From the NCBI GenBank assembly GCA_964481445.1, contig CAYZTQ010000015.1, positions 1-29,355 on the forward strand: DNA of 29,355 nt, in the 5' to 3' direction. The stretch comes from UBA1038 sp964481445 (lineage in GTDB: Bacteria > Bacillota > Clostridia > Christensenellales > Aristaeellaceae). The notes under the pieces are model-generated. The model did no database searches, was not told the DNA's origin, and saw only the letters and a program-made list of their open reading frames with translations. This document shows positions 7,901 to 15,668 of the stretch, piece after piece (the first letter of the stretch is position 1; each line of letters starts with the position of its first letter). Made by a program: the position numbers and the translations under genes.

Positions 7901-8803
7901 TTATTCCTTTCCAAGATGTTCCTGCGCGCCGCTTGCGGGAGAGAAACTGTGGGGCAGAAGCTTGTCCAGACTGGAGACTTCAACCTTTCCGTCTCCCCAG
8001 GTAATCAGCACTTTGATATCCCCGCAGAATTCGCTCAACACCTGTCTGCAGGCGCCGCAGGGCCAGGGCGGCATCGATTTGGCGGCAATGGCAATTGCCG
8101 TAAAGCGCGTTGCCCCTTCGCTGACCGCCTTGAAAACCGCGGTGCGTTCCGCGCAGTTGGTCAGACCATAGGAAGCGTTCTCAATGTTGCAGCCGGTAAA
8201 CATGCGGCCGTCATCACACAGCAGGCAGGCGCCTACCTGATAATGAGAATAGGGGGCATAGGCGTTTTCCATCGCCTCCTTCGCCTTTTCAAGCAAAATG
8301 GCATCCGTCTGATCCCTTGTGATCCCGGCCTGATTCAGCGCTGTTTCTTCCCTTGTACGCATATTCAACTTATCCTCCTCCAGCATATGATCATAACCGA
8401 ATAGATGAAACAGCCCGTGCACCAGCAAATAGCACAGCTCACGCTTAACGCTGTGCCCATACTCGGCTGCCTGCGAAAGGGCATGCTCCATGGAGATAAC
8501 GATATCTCCCAAAAAACAGGCTCGTTGCTCAATATCCCATTCCTGCTTGAGCAATCGGGGACATTGAGCCGCCGATTTTCCCTTCGGATAGCTGATCGTT
8601 GGAAAACTCAGCACATCGGTCGATGCATCAAGACCGCGCTGCTGTGCGTTAACGGCCCTGATGCCCTTGTCATTTGTGATCTCAAGACGAACATAACAGG
8701 GGAGGGAGACAGACTCTGTTATCTCAGCCATATCCGCCGCCAGCTGCAGCTCCTTGACAGGAAGCCCATGATATTTCGCAGGGCAATCAATGATCAGCTT
8801 CAT
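7901..8803 (-). CDS. YbeY endoribonuclease–cytidine deaminase fusion
   Basis: One uninterrupted 300-residue frame joins two enzymes. Residues 1 to about 160 are YbeY, the metal-dependent RNase of 16S rRNA 3'-end maturation and ribosome quality control. The zinc motif HGLFHLFGYDH supplies His129, His133 and His139, with the family's STDVLSFP and LGDIVIS before it. Residues ~168-300 are cytidine deaminase, which converts cytidine to uridine: APYSHYQVGA, CNIENASYG, CAE (Cys217, Glu219) and PCGAC (Cys249, Cys252) are all intact. Both active sites therefore look functional, and there is almost no linker between the domains. ATG 8803 is preceded by GAGAAG and overlaps the end of pgpH by 17 bases. 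In many Firmicutes the order is ybeY–dgkA–cdd–era; here dgkA is absent and its neighbours are joined. A sequencing error would need to remove all of dgkA, so the fusion is probably real. Confidence 0.93.
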   Translation of the reverse strand: MKLIIDCPAKYHGLPVKELQLAADMAEITESVSLPCYVRLEITNDKGIRAVNAQQRGLDASTDVLSFPTISYPKGKSAAQCPRLLKQEWDIEQRACFLGDIVISMEHALSQAAEYGHSVKRELCYLLVHGLFHLFGYDHMLEEDKLNMRTREETALNQAGITRDQTDAILLEKAKEAMENAYAPYSHYQVGACLLCDDGRMFTGCNIENASYGLTNCAERTAVFKAVSEGATRFTAIAIAAKSMPPWPCGACRQVLSEFCGDIKVLITWGDGKVEVSSLDKLLPHSFSPASGAQEHLGKE

Positions 8804-11042
8804 TTTTCTTCTCACTTTGCTGCGCTGACGGCTGCGCCGGGACAAAGCCGGAAGTTGAAAACTGGCTTAAGCGTGATGGGCTGAAGGTGGAACGCATCCG
8901 GGCAAAGGCTGTCTGCTTGCCCAGATCGGGATACCCGATGCGCTCATGAAAAATCCCATGCACAACCTTTGCGCAGGTGTCGCGGATGGTATACAAATCC
9001 CGGATCGTCAGGGGCGCCCCTGTCAGCATGCCGCTGTCCACTTTTCCTTTGATCAGCTTCCAGATAAAGGTTTTTATTTCCTCCGGCGTAGGAGAGCTTA
9101 AGGTACGGATAGCGGCTTCAATGGTATCGCAGAGCATCACGATTGCCGCTTCCTTTGTCTGAGGCGGCAGACTGTCATAGCGGAAGGAGGAATCGTCGCT
9201 TGGCTCTCCCGCTTTTGAGTAAAAATACGCGACCAGCGAATTGCCATGGTGCTGCTCGACGATATCAAGGATTTCCCTTGGCAGATGGTACTGCCTGCCA
9301 AGCACTACGCCATCGCGGATATGGGAGGTAATGATGGCGGCGGACACTGCGGGGTCTGTCTGATCGTGCAGATTGCCCATGCCAATCTGGTTCTCTTTGA
9401 AATAGTGAGGGCGCTTCAACTTGCCGATATCGTGATAATAGCCGCCGAGTCTTGCAAGCAGCGGGTTTGCGCCAACCGCTTCCGCGGACGCTTCTGCCAT
9501 GTTCGCAATCAAAATGCTGTGGTGGTAGGTGCCCGGCGCCTCCAACAAAAGACGGCGGAGCAGAGGGTGGTTGGGGTTGCTCAGAGCGACCAGACGGTCG
9601 TTTGTCGGCAGGTTCAAAACCGGATCCAGCAGGGCCTGGCTGGCCAGGCAAAGAATCGTGGACACAACAGCCGAGCCGCTCATATAAAGAGCTTTTTCCA
9701 GATAACCCGAGGTGTTGTTGCTGTTGAGCAGGCCAAAACCCAGAATACAGGAAAAACTGATGAGGGCGGCTGCCGCTCCCGCCAAAAGGACAGGGGAACG
9801 CTGCGCCTTTTTCTTGCCCAGCGTGACAGCCGCTGCAGCGGAAGACAAAACTGCCGTAATCAGAAGGGCGCTCAAATCAAGCGAGGAAGCCGTTGTTGAA
9901 CTGGACAATATCAGTGAACCGATAAAAGACGCGCAGATATTGACAGGCAGCGAAGGCAGGGCACCAAGCATCAAAGAGGCCAGCATGGGGCCGGTCAGCA
10001 GCGGGGTCAGATAAATCAGCTGCAGACGCTTGCCAAGAAAACTGAGAATGACTGTCAGGGCGAGGGAGAGATAAACGACGGACAGGTGGCGCAAGTCATC
10101 GACAACGCCGGGGAAAATATACCAGAGAATCGCAGCCATTACGCTCAGGGAAGTAAGCGCTACCAGAAAAGCGCCGGCATAAAGCTGGTAGTCCACTTCA
10201 TTGTCATCCAGCAGGCCGAGTGTAGCCAGCATATCCAGTTGGTTTTGCCGGATACGGCCCTCTCCGCGTACCACAATGCTTTGCCCCTGTTTATAAAGCA
10301 CAGGTTCTACGGCCGCCATGGCTGCTGATTTTCCGGCGTCCGTCTGCTCTGTATCAATGATCATATTGGGTTCTATGATGGCTTTGAGCGCTGGCTGAAC
10401 TACATTCTGCAATAGGCCGACCGTCGTCTTGTAGCCGATAATCTGCATAATGCTGTTGATGGCGATATTCTCCTGGCCCTGGCTGACATGCCCCTGCATG
10501 GTGTTTCGCACTGCGCTTCGAAGCGACAAAGCAAGCTCGTCAAACTGAGTTTTTGTCGCGTTCATCAGGGTGGTCAGCTGGTAATCGCGCAGGCTCAGCA
10601 GGGTGAGCATGTTGCCGGCATAGGCCAGCTCATCTGCGTTGTATTGCCGGCTGGGGCCGTAATCGTTTAATGTTTCAGCGTATTGTCTGACGGCGGAAAG
10701 CTGAACAATCAGGTTATCAAGGTTTTCGAGGACACGGTCAGTAACATGTTCGTCAAACTTATAGGTCGGCGTCACTGAGGATGCCGCCAGGGCGCGGTTT
10801 GACTGGGTGGTCATCTCATCCACCACATCTTTGGTCGCGAAGATGGTAACATTAGGCACCATGCCGACACTCAGCTGATAACGCTTTGGGGAGATTGACA
10901 GCATTGTGGCAAAAAGAATAAGAACGGTTCCCGCACCGATGATGGAAACGCGAAACAGGCGCTGCCGCGAAAACAGCTTTTCGGCAGTCTTCTGAACTTT
11001 CTCAAGCCCCTTGCCTTTTGCGGCCGGGCGAAACTTAATCAT
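8787..11042 (-). CDS. pgpH: 7TM-HD cyclic-di-AMP phosphodiesterase
   Basis: The 751-residue membrane protein has the PgpH architecture. One N-terminal membrane segment (FRVSIIGAGTVLILFATML) is followed by an extracellular 7TMR-HDED-type domain (roughly residues 60-285), then a cluster of hydrophobic helices (~290-480), then a cytoplasmic HD domain. The HD motif is visible as HHSILIANM … GGYYHDIGK, with later TSHIRDG and EQHHG. PgpH in Listeria and its homologues hydrolyses c-di-AMP to pApA, linking it to potassium and cell-wall homeostasis. ATG 11042 follows AGGAG and overlaps the phoH stop by 8 bases; a frame extension to 11102 lies inside phoH. The C-terminal tail is rich in Ser/Gln/Lys and probably disordered. 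Confidence 0.93.
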   Translation of the reverse strand: MIKFRPAAKGKGLEKVQKTAEKLFSRQRLFRVSIIGAGTVLILFATMLSISPKRYQLSVGMVPNVTIFATKDVVDEMTTQSNRALAASSVTPTYKFDEHVTDRVLENLDNLIVQLSAVRQYAETLNDYGPSRQYNADELAYAGNMLTLLSLRDYQLTTLMNATKTQFDELALSLRSAVRNTMQGHVSQGQENIAINSIMQIIGYKTTVGLLQNVVQPALKAIIEPNMIIDTEQTDAGKSAAMAAVEPVLYKQGQSIVVRGEGRIRQNQLDMLATLGLLDDNEVDYQLYAGAFLVALTSLSVMAAILWYIFPGVVDDLRHLSVVYLSLALTVILSFLGKRLQLIYLTPLLTGPMLASLMLGALPSLPVNICASFIGSLILSSSTTASSLDLSALLITAVLSSAAAAVTLGKKKAQRSPVLLAGAAAALISFSCILGFGLLNSNNTSGYLEKALYMSGSAVVSTILCLASQALLDPVLNLPTNDRLVALSNPNHPLLRRLLLEAPGTYHHSILIANMAEASAEAVGANPLLARLGGYYHDIGKLKRPHYFKENQIGMGNLHDQTDPAVSAAIITSHIRDGVVLGRQYHLPREILDIVEQHHGNSLVAYFYSKAGEPSDDSSFRYDSLPPQTKEAAIVMLCDTIEAAIRTLSSPTPEEIKTFIWKLIKGKVDSGMLTGAPLTIRDLYTIRDTCAKVVHGIFHERIGYPDLGKQTAFARMRSTFSPSRLSQFSTSGFVPAQPSAQQSEKKNEADH

Positions 11043-11997
11043 TTCCGCTCCTGTAATTCTCATAGGCCTGCACGATGCGCTGCACAAGATCGTTGCGCAC
11101 AACGTCCAGACGGCTCAGGCTGACAATGCCGATTTCAGCAATGCCCTGCAAAACCTCTTGAGCGATCCTGAGGCCAGACGGCTTGCCCGCGGGCAGGTCA
11201 ATCTGCGTCAGGTCGCCGACCACAACGCATTTGGCGTTCTTGCCCATGCGCGTCAGAAACATTTTCATCTGCTCGCCGGTCGTGTTCTGCGCTTCATCCA
11301 GAATAATAAAGGCATCATTCAGCGTGCGGCCGCGCATAAAAGCAAGGGGAGCCACTTCGATGATGCCCTTGTCAATCAGGCTCTGGTAGGCGTCCTGCCC
11401 CATCAAATCATACAAAGCGTCGTAAAGGGGACGAAGATAAGGGTCAATTTTCTGGGCCATGTCCCCGGGCAGAAACCCAAGCTTCTCACCGGCTTCAACC
11501 GCCGGCCTTGTGAGAATAATCCGTTCCACTTCCTTGTTGCGAAGCGCCAGAACAGCCAGGGCGATGGCGAGATAGGTTTTTCCCGTGCCGGCAGGGCCGA
11601 TGGCGATGGTGAGACGGTTTTTGCGCATGGAATCAACATATTCCTGCTGGCCGGCTGTTTTGCAGCGGATCCGCTGCCCTTTGTAAGTATAAGAGACGAC
11701 GTCGCTCAATATTTCTTCAGCGCGTTCGGCGTGGCCGCGGCTGACGAGGGAACACAGATAGCGCACCGTGCCGACATCGATCGACTGGCCCTCATACAAA
11801 AGATGGGTCAGCTTTTCTATCACCTGACGGGCCAGCTCGCATTGCGCCGGTTCGCCCTGAATACGAAAATCGTTGTCACGAAGAACAACGCTGACTGAGT
11901 ACTCGCTCTCAATCAATTTTACAAACTGATCGTTCATTCCAAAGAGCGCCTGATAGACATCCAGATTCTTCACGCCCGAAGACAAAAGATGAATCAT
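11035..11997 (-). CDS. phoH: PhoH-like ATPase (RNA-linked)
   Basis: The protein of about 320 residues starts with a KH-like segment (ALFGMNDQFVKLIE…VVLRDNDFRIQG) followed by the PhoH ATPase core. The Walker A motif is GPAGTGKTYLAIA, the Walker B region is FIILDEAQNT, and VVVGDLTQIDLP follows. PhoH proteins are widespread ATPases near ybeY and era, with inferred RNA processing or helicase roles. The start is uncertain. The frame opens as far up as 12072, but that lies upstream of a good promoter (-10 ATTTTA complement at 12027-12032), so the real start is at or below 12006. I took ATG 11997, although AAGGAG abuts it; TTG 12006 and TTG 11985 are alternatives. It is the first gene of the five-gene operon. 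Confidence 0.92.
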   Translation of the reverse strand: MIHLLSSGVKNLDVYQALFGMNDQFVKLIESEYSVSVVLRDNDFRIQGEPAQCELARQVIEKLTHLLYEGQSIDVGTVRYLCSLVSRGHAERAEEILSDVVSYTYKGQRIRCKTAGQQEYVDSMRKNRLTIAIGPAGTGKTYLAIALAVLALRNKEVERIILTRPAVEAGEKLGFLPGDMAQKIDPYLRPLYDALYDLMGQDAYQSLIDKGIIEVAPLAFMRGRTLNDAFIILDEAQNTTGEQMKMFLTRMGKNAKCVVVGDLTQIDLPAGKPSGLRIAQEVLQGIAEIGIVSLSRLDVVRNDLVQRIVQAYENYRSGND

Positions 11998-12026
11998 CTC
12001 CTTCAACTGAGGATAAAACCCTGTAT

Positions 12027-12055
12027 ATTTTACTATATTTACACGGCAGAGGCAA
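12027..12055 (-). promoter_or_regulatory. Promoter of the phoH–apbE operon
   Basis: On the minus strand, TTGCCT (12055-12050) is followed after 17 bases by TAAAAT (12032-12027). Transcription would start about 20-25 bases before the chosen phoH start. The promoter rules out the longest open phoH frame (to 12072). Confidence 0.6.
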
Positions 12056-12058
12056 TCT

Positions 12059-12088
12059 TTGACGCTTTTCACGGGGCTATGCTATGAT
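12059..12088 (+). promoter_or_regulatory. Promoter of the glycosyltransferase gene
   Basis: TTGACG (12059-12064), 18 bases, then TATGAT (12083-12088). It points away from the phoH promoter, whose -35 box lies just 3 bases away, so the two promoters are back to back. Confidence 0.6.
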
Positions 12089-12118
12089 GCACTCATCAGC
12101 GATGGGAGAGTGCATCTG

Positions 12119-12925
12119 ATGGTAAAATCACTGGTCAGCATCATTATCCCGGTGTATAACGCGCGCCGGTATCTGGATGCCTGTCTGGAAAGCGTGGTCA
12201 GCCAAAGCTACCGGCAGCTTGAAATTATCCTTGTAAACGATGGCAGCAAGGATGACAGCCTGGCTCACTGCAACAGTTGGAGGGAGCGGGATCCGCGCAT
12301 TGTCGTGCTGGATCAACCCAATGCAGGCCCGGGCGCTGCCCGCAACAGGGGGCTTGCCGCCGCGCGAGGCGAATATCTCTTTTTTTCAGACAGCGATGAT
12401 ATTGTGCTTCCCGGGGCAATAGAAAGACTCGCCGCCGCGATGAACGAGGGAAATGACCTGGCCATCGGCCTTTTTGAACTGTGCACGGACGGAAAACGCA
12501 GCAGCCTGCGCGGCCTGATTAAGGAAGACCTCCGGCTTGACCGAAGCGAGTTTCTGGAGCGGTTGAGCAGGTGGCCGGGCGCCTATTATTACAGCGCGCT
12601 TTGGAATAAACTCTACCGTCATGAAATCGTAAAGGCGAATGGCATTTCTTTCCGCCCCGATATCATCTGGGGCGAGGATTGCCTGTTTAACATGGAATAT
12701 GACAGATTTGTCAGGCGGATGCAGTGCGTCAATATGCCCGTGTACCGATATTACCGAAAGATTTCGGGGCTTTCCTGGAATTCGCTTTTTCAACTGCATA
12801 AGGGAGTGCGCATCAAGAAATCAATTTATCAGGCGCTGAAAAAAATATATACCGAGGAAGGCCTGTACAAACGGTACTATTGGCGTGTCCAGCGGTATAT
12901 ATTGAATGTTACGCTGATGGATTAG
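12119..12925 (+). CDS. Family 2 glycosyltransferase
   Basis: The 268-residue protein has a GT-A nucleotide-sugar transferase fold. It begins VSIIIPVYNARRYLDACLES and has ILVNDGSKDDS, then NAGPGAARNRGLAAARGEY, the metal-binding FFSDSDD (Asp91, Asp93) and the later WGEDCLFNMEY, where GED is a common catalytic-base motif. It lacks membrane segments. Such enzymes build cell-surface polysaccharide or glycolipid; the sugar cannot be inferred. ATG 12119 is preceded by GGGAG; the frame extends to 12059 but that overlaps the promoter. It stands alone on its strand, with convergent rlmI starting 3 bases after its stop, so it is not part of a visible glycan operon. Confidence 0.92.
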   Translation: MVKSLVSIIIPVYNARRYLDACLESVVSQSYRQLEIILVNDGSKDDSLAHCNSWRERDPRIVVLDQPNAGPGAARNRGLAAARGEYLFFSDSDDIVLPGAIERLAAAMNEGNDLAIGLFELCTDGKRSSLRGLIKEDLRLDRSEFLERLSRWPGAYYYSALWNKLYRHEIVKANGISFRPDIIWGEDCLFNMEYDRFVRRMQCVNMPVYRYYRKISGLSWNSLFQLHKGVRIKKSIYQALKKIYTEEGLYKRYYWRVQRYILNVTLMD

Positions 12926-12928
12926 CGC

Positions 12929-14098
12929 TTATCTTGTGATACGGTAGATGCCGCATTTCAGGTACTGCGTTTCCGGCGCGGCGGGCAGAACCGGGTGATC
13001 CCGTCCCTGACTGCGGAACTCAACCTGCATCAGGCTGACCCGGGCGTCAATGGAGGCCTGCAGCACGATTTCCTTAAACATGGCGGGAAGGATGTGCTGC
13101 GAGCAGGAGCAGGTGATAAGGCAGCCGCCGTCTCTGATCATTTTCATGGCCCGCAGATTGATTTCCTTATATCCCTTCGTGGCGGATTCCACCCTGGCTT
13201 TCGATTTCGCAAAGGCCGGCGGGTCAAGGATGATGACATCATACTCCGCGCCTGCCTGAGATTCTTCTTTAAGCAGGTCAAAAACGTTGGCCGCTTTGAA
13301 GCGAACGTTCTCAAAGCCGTTCAGCTCGGCGTTTCTCGCCGCGGTCTCACAGGCAAAGTCGGAGATATCAATCCCGGTGACTTCCTGCGCGCCGTAGTGC
13401 GCGGCATGCAGAGCGAAACTGCCGGTATGGGTAAAGCAGTCGAGCACGCGCGCTTCTTTTACAAAAGGAGCGATGGCAGCCCTGTTCTCTTTCTGATCCA
13501 GAAAATAGCCTGTTTTTTGTCCCTGACGGACATCCACATAGAACCTTACGCCGTTTTCACGGATCTCAACTCTGTCGGGCACTTTGCCGTACAGGAGGCC
13601 GGTCGACTGCTCCATCCCTTCAAGCTTTCGAATCGGCACGTCGTTGCGCTCAAATATGCCAAGGGGAGAAAGTTCGTCTATCAACGCGTCCACAATAATT
13701 TTTTGATAATGGCTCATCCCAAGCGACAGGCACTGCAGCGACAGAACGGGGCCGAAGCTGTCCACAATAACGGCCGGCAGCCCGTCCGCTTCGGCGTGTA
13801 TCAGTCGGCAGGAATGCAAGTCAGCAAACTTCCTTCGGTATTCAACGGCCCGATGCACCCGGTCTTTGATGAACTCTTCATCGATCGGAATGTCCCGCAA
13901 ACTGAGGATTCTCAGCGCAATCTGTGAATTCGGGTTATACACAGCTTTGGCCAGAAACTTTCCCTGTTTTGTGCAGACACTGACGGTATCCCCGGCGCCG
14001 ACCGAACGATCAGCATGGTCGATATCGCTCAAAAACACCCAGGGATGTCCGATGTAGATTCTTTTCTCTTTCCCGCTCTTCAAATATACCTGTCCCAC
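12929..14098 (-). CDS. rlmI: RlmI-type 23S rRNA m5C methyltransferase
   Basis: The 389-residue protein combines an N-terminal PUA domain (residues ~1-80; KEKRIYIGHPWVF), an RlmI-like middle domain, and a class I SAM-dependent methyltransferase (~190-389). RVLDCFTHTGSFALHAA and GIDISDFACETAARN form the SAM site, LDPPAFAKSK is the catalytic DPP(A/R)F motif, and ITCSCSQHI carries the cysteine expected of m5C enzymes. By analogy with E. coli it methylates a cytosine such as C1962 of 23S rRNA, though distant homologues may differ in target. The start is a GTG at 14098 with GGGAG 10 bases upstream. It is transcribed alone, divergent from mntP. Confidence 0.92.
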   Translation of the reverse strand: MGQVYLKSGKEKRIYIGHPWVFLSDIDHADRSVGAGDTVSVCTKQGKFLAKAVYNPNSQIALRILSLRDIPIDEEFIKDRVHRAVEYRRKFADLHSCRLIHAEADGLPAVIVDSFGPVLSLQCLSLGMSHYQKIIVDALIDELSPLGIFERNDVPIRKLEGMEQSTGLLYGKVPDRVEIRENGVRFYVDVRQGQKTGYFLDQKENRAAIAPFVKEARVLDCFTHTGSFALHAAHYGAQEVTGIDISDFACETAARNAELNGFENVRFKAANVFDLLKEESQAGAEYDVIILDPPAFAKSKARVESATKGYKEINLRAMKMIRDGGCLITCSCSQHILPAMFKEIVLQASIDARVSLMQVEFRSQGRDHPVLPAAPETQYLKCGIYRITR

Positions 14099-14123
14099 TG
14101 CAATGATACTCCCTTCAGAATGC

Positions 14124-14152
14124 TTGCATCATAGCATACAAATACCTATAAT
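14124..14152 (+). promoter_or_regulatory. Promoter of mntP
   Basis: TTGCAT (14124-14129), 17 bases, then TATAAT (14147-14152). The leader to the start at 14181 is only about 20 bases, too short for a manganese riboswitch. Confidence 0.7.
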
Positions 14153-14180
14153 GCACTAGTTACGTAGGGAGGATCAGCCG

Positions 14181-14738
14181 TTGAAGATCTTGGAACTTAT
14201 TGTGCTTTCTGTTGGTTTGGCCATGGACGCCGGGGCGGCGGCTATCTGCAAGGGCGCCTGTATGCGGCGGTTCAACCTCAGGGAAGCCGGTTTGATTGCG
14301 CTGTTTTTCGGCATATTTCAATCGCTGATGCCTTTGATCGGCTGGTTTCTGGGTACACAGTTCCGCTCCTATATCCAAAGCCTCGATCACTGGATCGCGA
14401 TGCTGCTGCTTGCGGCGCTCGGCCTGCGTATGATTTGGGAAGCAGTTCATGAAGAGGACGAGCTTGTCTGCACGCCGCTGGATCTGCGAGAGCTGATTGT
14501 GCTATCTGTCGCGACCAGCATCGACGCGCTGGCCGCCGGCATCGCTCTGGCCATGCTGAGCACCAGCATTGCCGGCCCGGTGATCGTGATTGGCCTGATT
14601 ACCGCTGCGCTTTCGCTGACGGGGGTTGTGATCGGCAGCCGCTTTGGCAGCAAATATAAAACAAAGGCACAGATTGCGGGCGGCGCCGTTCTGTGCCTGA
14701 TTGGCCTCAAGATACTTGTTGAGCATCTGAGCGCCTGA
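14181..14738 (+). CDS. mntP: Manganese efflux pump MntP
   Basis: The 185-residue integral membrane protein has about six hydrophobic helices arranged as two related halves. The paired signature is visible: AMDAGAAAICKG in the first half and ATSIDALAAGIAL in the second, with acidic residues in membrane segments as expected for Mn2+ export. Length matches MntP (about 180-190). The start is TTG 14181 with GGGAGG 8 bases upstream. Its stop abuts the stop of the convergent uridine kinase gene with no base between. No yybP-ykoY element precedes it. By family knowledge it exports excess Mn2+. Confidence 0.93.
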   Translation: MKILELIVLSVGLAMDAGAAAICKGACMRRFNLREAGLIALFFGIFQSLMPLIGWFLGTQFRSYIQSLDHWIAMLLLAALGLRMIWEAVHEEDELVCTPLDLRELIVLSVATSIDALAAGIALAMLSTSIAGPVIVIGLITAALSLTGVVIGSRFGSKYKTKAQIAGGAVLCLIGLKILVEHLSA

Positions 14739-15365
14739 TTAAATCTCTTCTTTGCGCCCTTCCAGCGCGTCACGCAGATAGCCTGCGAGAATCACCACGA
14801 TGCGGGTGTTCTTGCCGCCGCGCATGACAATGACGTCGGCATCATTGAAATAGTTTCTGATGTATTTATCATACATGGGCTTGACTGTCGCCAGATACTG
14901 CTCGCTGATGCTGTCGATGGTGCGGCCGCGTTCCTTAAAATCGCGGTTGATTCTGCGCAGCAGGCAGATATCGGCTTCCACGTTCATGTAGAGCTTGAGA
15001 TACATGTGTTTCAGCAGCCTTTGGTCATAGAAGGCATGAATGCCTTCGACAATCAGCACGTCCGGAGGATAAAGCAGATCATCGGAGTCGCAGCGGCGGT
15101 GCTGCGTAAAATCGTAGGCGCGTCTTCTGATGGGATGTCCGGCCTGCAGCTCAAGATAATCCTGCAGCAGCAGATCGTGGTCGAAAATGGAGGGTTCGTC
15201 ATAGTTGAGATGACTTCTCTCTTCAAGCGTCAGGTCAGGGTGATCCAGATAATAGGCATCCTGATTGATGACAAGGCATTTCACATTGCTCAGCGCCTTG
15301 ACCAGTTCCTCGGAAAGCGTTGTCTTGCCTGAACCGCTGGCCCCGCAAATACCGATAAACAGCAT
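14739..15365 (-). CDS. udk: Uridine kinase
   Basis: The 208-residue P-loop kinase phosphorylates uridine and cytidine in pyrimidine salvage. It contains GASGSGKTTLSEE (P-loop), NQDAYYLD, NYDEPSIFDHDLLLQ, RRRAYDFTQHRR, VLIVEGIHAFYD and the RGRTIDSISEQYLATVKPMYDKYI segment typical of Udk. ATG 15365 has an AGGAGGAGG site 5 bases upstream; an upstream frame extension to 15467 would run through the promoter. Together with the cytidine deaminase domain encoded at 7901-8803 this is a second pyrimidine-salvage activity in the window, but they are separate units. Confidence 0.93.
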   Translation of the reverse strand: MLFIGICGASGSGKTTLSEELVKALSNVKCLVINQDAYYLDHPDLTLEERSHLNYDEPSIFDHDLLLQDYLELQAGHPIRRRAYDFTQHRRCDSDDLLYPPDVLIVEGIHAFYDQRLLKHMYLKLYMNVEADICLLRRINRDFKERGRTIDSISEQYLATVKPMYDKYIRNYFNDADVIVMRGGKNTRIVVILAGYLRDALEGRKEEI

Positions 15366-15390
15366 GTTGCCTCCTCCTTGTTCCTTTTCG

Positions 15391-15419
15391 ACGATAAGCA
15401 AAAACGGGTGGATTGTCAA
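15391..15419 (-). promoter_or_regulatory. Promoter of udk
   Basis: On the minus strand, TTGACA (15419-15414), 17 bases, then TATCGT (15396-15391). The distance to the udk start leaves a short leader of about 20 bases carrying the strong RBS. Confidence 0.6.
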
Positions 15420-15471
15420 GATATTGTAAAAATGACTTGCAGGTCGCATAAAACACGCATAAAACAATGTG

Positions 15472-15500
15472 TTGACTTCAAGAATTCATCCTGTTATGAT
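15472..15500 (+). promoter_or_regulatory. Promoter of the SAM riboswitch–metK transcript
   Basis: TTGACT (15472-15477), 17 bases, then TATGAT (15495-15500). Transcription starting near 15507 would place the aptamer about 10 bases into the RNA. Confidence 0.75.
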
Positions 15501-15517
15501 ACGCAGGAACTGAATAA

Positions 15518-15655
15518 CCTTATCAAGAGCGGCGGAGGGGTCTGGCCCTGTGAAGCCCGGCAACCGGCGAAAGCTTGGTGCTAAATCCAGCGGCGCGAAG
15601 CGCCGGCAGATAAGGCTTGAGGAAACGCTTGTCTGTATGGCAGGCGTGTTTTTTT
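15518..15655 (+). promoter_or_regulatory. SAM-I (S-box) riboswitch with transcription attenuator
   Basis: P1 is CCTTATC (15518-15524) pairing with GATAAGG (15609-15615). Between them lie the S-box core blocks in order: AGAG, GGAGGG, TGGCCC, TGAAGCC, GGCAACC, GGTGCTAAATCC and CAGAT. The expression platform shows two exclusive folds. CAGATAAG (15607-15614) can pair with CTTGTCTG (15628-15635) as an antiterminator that uses the P1 3' strand. Alternatively ACGCTTGTC (15625-15633) pairs with GGCAGGCGT (15639-15647) and is followed by seven Ts, a terminator. SAM binding stabilises P1, frees the terminator and shuts metK off. Confidence 0.97.
15625..15655 (+). terminator. Riboswitch-controlled terminator upstream of metK
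   Basis: The stem is ACGCTTGTC/GGCAGGCGT (9 bp with G·U pairs) with loop TGTAT, followed by a T run 15649-15655. It ends just before the metK ribosome binding site (AGGAGG near 15658-15663), so it controls read-through rather than initiation. Confidence 0.9.
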
Positions 15656-15668
15656 ACAGGAGGATGAT

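Noticed and set aside
12995..13927. Long + strand open frame opposite rlmI
   Set aside because: It lies fully inside the well-motivated rlmI gene, has no RBS or recognisable domain, and reads as an artefact of GC-rich codon use on the other strand. The same applies to long frames opposite phoH, era, livH and pgpH.
14153..14180. Possible manganese (yybP-ykoY) riboswitch before mntP
   Set aside because: The leader between the promoter and the start is only about 28 bases.
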